A stretch of DNA of 64,000 nt, taken from Auxenochlorella pyrenoidosa. Taxonomy: Eukaryota; Chlorophyta; Trebouxiophyceae; Chlorellales; Chlorellaceae. Below the pieces are notes generated by a model. It was not told the DNA's origin, did not search any database, and was given only the letters and a program-made list of their open reading frames with translations. Position 1 is the first letter of the stretch; every line of letters starts with the position of its first letter. Location of the stretch: positions 420,818 through 484,817 of the forward strand of contig KQ482057.1 in assembly GCA_001430745.1 (NCBI GenBank). The letters run 5' to 3'. The translations under genes and the position numbers were made by a program. Positions 60,085 to 64,000 of the stretch are shown here, piece by piece.

Positions 60085-62817
60085 TCACATGCTCTCCGGC
60101 AGCACCTTCCGCTGCACCGCGAAGAAGGGCTCCTCCTTCTTGAAGTCAAACGGCACGTAATTCTGCTTCTCATCATACACGTGGCAGTGGGTGAAGATGT
60201 ACTGCAGGGGGAGCAGAGGCACGGCAGGCTGGCAAATGATGCAGGCCGGCGGCATGCAGCACTGTGTGCCGAGCTGACTGGAGCTATCGCGTGCTCGCCA
60301 CCGATCGGACAGGACACTGAGCAAACAACACCTTCTGGACCAGCCAGCTGCCACGAACACCCAGCTAGTGGATGGTCGAGAAAACCCTTACCTTGAGCAT
60401 GCGCCAGTTGAAGGTGGCCTCAGTCATGTACTCGCCCCAGTTCTGGCGCAGGCTGTCGGTAGCGGCACGCAGGTTGTACCACGGGATCTTCGACATCACG
60501 TGGTGCGGCACGTGCACATTGATATCGAAGCACAGGAACTCCACCCACTGCGCACAGAGGAAGAGAGAAACAGGAAAGCGGGCAGGAAGGTAAGCAAGCA
60601 GGAGGAGGTGAACAACAGAGCTGGGTGCCCAAACGAGATTACAGATCACTAAGGCGCAAAGCAGGATCAGCTGCGTGGTGGCTCCACAATCAACATGCTT
60701 TTGCCACGCTCTCGGCAGTGCTTTCAACAGTTGAGGAGTCAGGCAACCAGGTTGAGAGGACAGGCAACACAGCAGGGCAGCCAGCTCACCCGCGGGTAGT
60801 CGCAGTGCACTGTGCCCGACAGCTGAGCCTTGGCTGCATTCCACTCGCCGGCGGGCTTGAAGGGGATGTGTGGCGCGGTGTGGTGCACCACGGTGAAGGT
60901 GCCTGCAGGGGTAGAGGAAGCAGGGCGCTGCTTGTGCGACAGGTGTGTTGGGCGGACCAGCGGAGCGCCACATCCAGCTGCAAAGCATTCCGAGCCGCAG
61001 CACAGCACACGCCAGAAACTCTAGACAGACCAGAGCACTCACTCATCCAGAAGTGGTAGCCCAGCCAGGGCATGAGCCAGTACTTGACCAGGCCCCACCA
61101 GCCGGTGTAGTACACAATCAACGGCCAGCCCACAACCATGAACAGGGTCACGGCTGCCAGGCTGACAAGCACACGCGGCTTCTGCGCCTCAGTGTACCTG
61201 CAGGGGGGACAACGGTTTAGGGGAAACCCGAGAGTGAGGGGCTGCAGATGAGCCTGCAAGGCGACAGAAAAAGACAAAGCACGACCTGGCATTAGCGAGT
61301 AGTAGTCGAGGCTTGCGGAACCAGGCCAACCACAAGCTGGCGACTGCTCACTTGTTCAAGTCGAAGTGCCAGATCCACCAGTGGCCGATGGAGGCCCACA
61401 GCTTGAGCGGGGAGCCCAGGAAGGTCTTGTAGAGGAAGCGCTCCACGGGGCTCCACTTGTCCATCACCTCCTTCTGCACGGGGTGCCAGGCGGTGTCCTC
61501 CACAAGCCTGCACACAATGTTGAGAGCAGAGAGACAGCGGTGGTGCCAGGGGATGTGCCAGACACGCGGCAGCACGCATACCCTGCTGCCAGGGAAAGCT
61601 GGTTGCTGGCACAGGGCCGGCCAGGGCACCCTGCACTGGCGCCGTCATACTTGTTGGTGTGCGCGTGGTGCTGGTTGTGCTTGATGCGCCAGGGCTCGAA
61701 GGGGTAGATGAGGGGCATGAACATCAGCGTGCCCACAATGTCCTCCACCAGCTTGTTCTTGGAGAAGGCGCGGTGACCGCAGTCGTGGCCCACCACAAAC
61801 CACTGCGGACATGCATAGCATATGAGGCCAGAAGTTCAGAGGTGGGGCAGGACAGGTCGGGCCGACCTGGGCTGACCGAGCAACGGCGCCAGGGGTGCTG
61901 ACTGGACAGGCTGGCCAGAAACTGCAGCACAAGGCGGCGGAGATGCCAGGAGGCAGGCACTCACCCCAGTCATAGCGGTGCCAGAGAAGGCCCACGCGAA
62001 AGGTAGCAGCGGGGCAGGGCAGATGGAGATGAGCCAGAGGGAGAAGGCAAAGGAGGATATGGCGATGGCCACCGCGCTCCATGACTTCCAGGGGTTGAGC
62101 TCAAACACCTCGGGGGGCATGGACTTGATGATGTCTTGCAGGGTCACATCATCAGGCAGCTCTGGGAGGCACACAGAGGGCAGGCAGCACGCTTCACCGA
62201 GGGATTCGTGGGAATTGTGCTAGAACAGGAGACCGACAGTGGGTTGATCAGTACAGGCACACCTGGGCAGGGAGAGTGACTGAATTGCACACTTTGCGCC
62301 TGCGACCACTGACGGGCATGAAATGCGAGCTCGCACGATATGCATCACCACCCCAGGAGCGCACCCTTGCCAATGGAGCGGAAGCCAAACTGCTCAGCCA
62401 GCTCCTTGCGCTCCTCGTCAGACAGGTGGCCGACCTTGGGAGGGCATGCCGGCATGCCGACGGCCGGGGCAGCAGCGCCGACCAGCACCACGCGGCGCGG
62501 AGCAGCGGCAGCAGCGGCGGCAGGCCGCCGGAGCGCTGCGCGCACCGGCAGGCCCAGCGGAGCCTTCAGCGCGCACTGCAGGCCAACGACAGATGGGAGG
62601 GAGAGCCTCTGTTGCAAAGGGCTGGCTCGCTGGCCAGAGAGACAGGGCCACGACAAGGTGGCCAGCCAGGGAACCATCTGGTCAATGAAGACTGCTTGAC
62701 TGGCGTAATTCTGGTGACTGGAGAGCGAGGGTGCGGGGCCCGGCCCCACACTGCGCAGCGAAAAGGGAGACGGTCGCAGCGTGCACTCCGTCCTTCTCGC
62801 ACCTGTGTAGCCTGCAT
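60085..62817 (-). CDS. FAD6: Plastid omega-6 (delta-12) fatty acid desaturase
   Basis: Nine exons: 62817-62803, 62575-62365, 62161-61965, 61802-61651, 61507-61352, 61197-61043, 60902-60790, 60547-60392, 60201-60085; 423 residues. It adds the second double bond to oleate (18:1 to 18:2, and 16:1 to 16:2) on plastid glycerolipids. The three histidine boxes are present: [14 protein letters not shown] and HVPHH; FAD6-type context includes [22 protein letters not shown] and [11 protein letters not shown]-terminal Ala/Arg-rich residues (about 1-50, with [14 protein letters not shown]) act as transit peptide. Membrane segments include [16 protein letters not shown] and [18 protein letters not shown]. 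The first coding exon is MQATQ only. ER-type FAD2 is less likely because of the transit peptide and these motifs. Confidence 0.95.
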
Positions 62818-63505
62818 GATTGGCACCCTCCACCAATAAACCGGGCTGGCGGGGGAGCGAAGAGAAGGGGGGCTGGTGCAACGGGACAGCACGCGTGCTA
62901 TGCAAATCTGGTATTATGCATCACGGGGCCGAGGGTTTCCGCGATGTTTGCCGGCCTCCTGTCGCCAAGAGGTCGGCGGCGGCCGAAGGCACTTGCCCCA
63001 GCCCGGCCCAGCCGCCGCCGGCGACCGCCAGGCAGCGCCAGATATTGGGCTACCCTTGGCCTGGTTCAGCCAAGACCCACCCGCACGTGATCAGCAGTGA
63101 TTCTGCACAGGAGAAACGAGGCTGCAAGACCAAGCAAGCGACAGCAGCAGCGGGAGTGAGGCGACATGCTGCTCCTCCTAGGGCATCAGGGCCACCGCCA
63201 GTTAGGGACGAAGGAATCACTGGGTCCATGCTTGCAGTGGCTGTCAACATTCTCGCAGCTGATGCGATGATCCGGAGCGGAATTTGCAGTCAGCATGCCC
63301 TCCCGCATACGAACCAAAGTCCTGCCGCCGCTCCCAGCTTTTGCCGATGTGTATCTTCCTGACCTGCCTGAGATGTTGGTCATGCAGTGGCGCTTACAAT
63401 GCGTCTGTGACCAGGCCGCTGCATGATCACGCAACAGGTGCATTGAACAACTTTTGCCAGCTCAATGTATTGCAGCAGAACCTGGTAGTGGCTTGGCTTT
63501 CCCTC
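62818..63505. other. Upstream of FAD6
   Basis: About 690 bp with overlapping open frames on both strands but no recognisable protein; probably FAD6 promoter and 3' flank of the gene at the window edge. Confidence 0.45.
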
Positions 63506-63754
63506 TCAAGGAGAGTTGCATGCTGCCACCCGTTGTTCTTCATGGCCCTGCCCCACCCAGCTAGCATGCGGCAGCAGCTCCGCCAGCACAGAATGCTGCC
63601 GCAGGCGGTCCAGTTGACCGGGCGACAGGCACAGCTGCACAAAAAGACCCTCTGAGTAGGGTGAGCACGCAGGGCGGATGACGGCGATGTTCCGCAGGCG
63701 CGGTGAGGTGAGCTCCCTGTCGTACAGCGGCGGGCCGATTCCAAAGTCAGGCGC
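63506..63754 (-). CDS. Partial gene of unknown function at the window edge
   Basis: A minus-strand exon begins after the acceptor TTGCAG (63755-63760) and stays open for 83 codons to a stop at 63506. It includes FGIGPPLYDRELTSPRLRN and GLFVQLCLSPGQLDRLRQ, which look like real protein, but I do not recognise the family. The coding part may end earlier through a donor (GGGTGGGG near 63557). Upstream exons lie toward or beyond position 64000. Confidence 0.4.
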   Translation of the reverse strand, partial: APDFGIGPPLYDRELTSPRLRNIAVIRPACSPYSEGLFVQLCLSPGQLDRLRQHSVLAELLPHASWVGQGHEEQRVAACNSP

Positions 63755-64000
63755 CTGCAAGGCAGGCAGCGAACAGTTGAGCGCTTGCTGTGGAGCACGC
63801 TGCCCTGTACTGCGCGGGATTGGGCAAATTGTCAACTTCACAGATGAGATGTATTTTGTTTTCAGAAGCAGGACTTGCGCCTCTATGGCAGGCAGCGGGA
63901 CACTCAACTGGCACCAAACTTCACTTCGCATGCATCTCCCCCTGCACCTGCTGCTGGGGCATGTAGTTGGCAAAGCATGGCACGTGTGACCAGCGTTGAC

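Overview
The window is nuclear DNA from a photosynthetic green alga. Plastid functions (PsbO, phytoene synthase, a FAD6-type desaturase, a plastid S1 protein) sit beside cytosolic and nucleolar eukaryotic genes. Every protein gene is cut by many short spliceosomal introns with CTGCAG/CTTGCAG-type acceptors. Sequence is G+C-rich and TGTAA, the green-algal polyadenylation signal, lies 40-150 bases after several stop codons. A trebouxiophyte (Chlorella-like) alga is my inference, not shown by a marker. Three N-runs (14925-15695, 39606-39821, 56299-56734) show a draft assembly; none interrupts a coding exon that I could define.

Layout: 16-589 3' end of UTP15 (+); 2040-3968 ribosomal protein uL16/RPL10 (+); 4805-8594 dyskerin/CBF5 (-); 9565-13578 WDR75/UTP17 (+); 14225-17398 PP1 phosphatase catalytic subunit (+); 18380-20222 PsbO (+); 20693-21338 UTP12-domain protein like the C-terminus of UTP5/WDR43 (-); 22285-25901 FMP42/SLC43-like transporter (+); 26266-29041 unrecognised single-pass receptor-like protein (-); 29414-34101 cytosolic HSP70 (-); 35025-37275 plastid S1 RNA-binding protein (-); 37490-43155 organellar-type threonyl-tRNA synthetase (+); 44448-46668 uS3/RPS3 (+); 46669-48676 gene-poor stretch with an F-box fragment and hairpins; 48677-53120 secreted berberine-bridge-enzyme-like oxidoreductase (+); 53600-54340 decayed LRR sequence (-); 55266-55919 eL29/RPL29 (+); 56841-59151 phytoene synthase (-); 60085-62817 FAD6-type desaturase (-); 63506-63754 partial unknown gene (-).

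How they relate: the left third is rich in ribosome-production genes, including three different subunits of the same SSU-processome subcomplex (UtpA/t-UTP: UTP15, UTP17, UTP5-like) plus the box H/ACA pseudouridine synthase and a large-subunit protein. In the middle, two plastid/organelle translation genes (S1 and ThrRS) are divergently transcribed from one 214-bp gap. On the right, two plastid isoprenoid/lipid genes (PSY, FAD6) lie in tandem.

Exon models were built by hand from splice sites, reading phase and family conservation; most close exactly in phase. About 14 of roughly 146 introns begin with GC instead of GT, and many genes have first coding exons of only 3-27 bases. I found no convincing tRNA, rRNA, snoRNA, CRISPR array or intact transposon. 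The most novel protein candidate is the receptor-like gene at 26266-29041.
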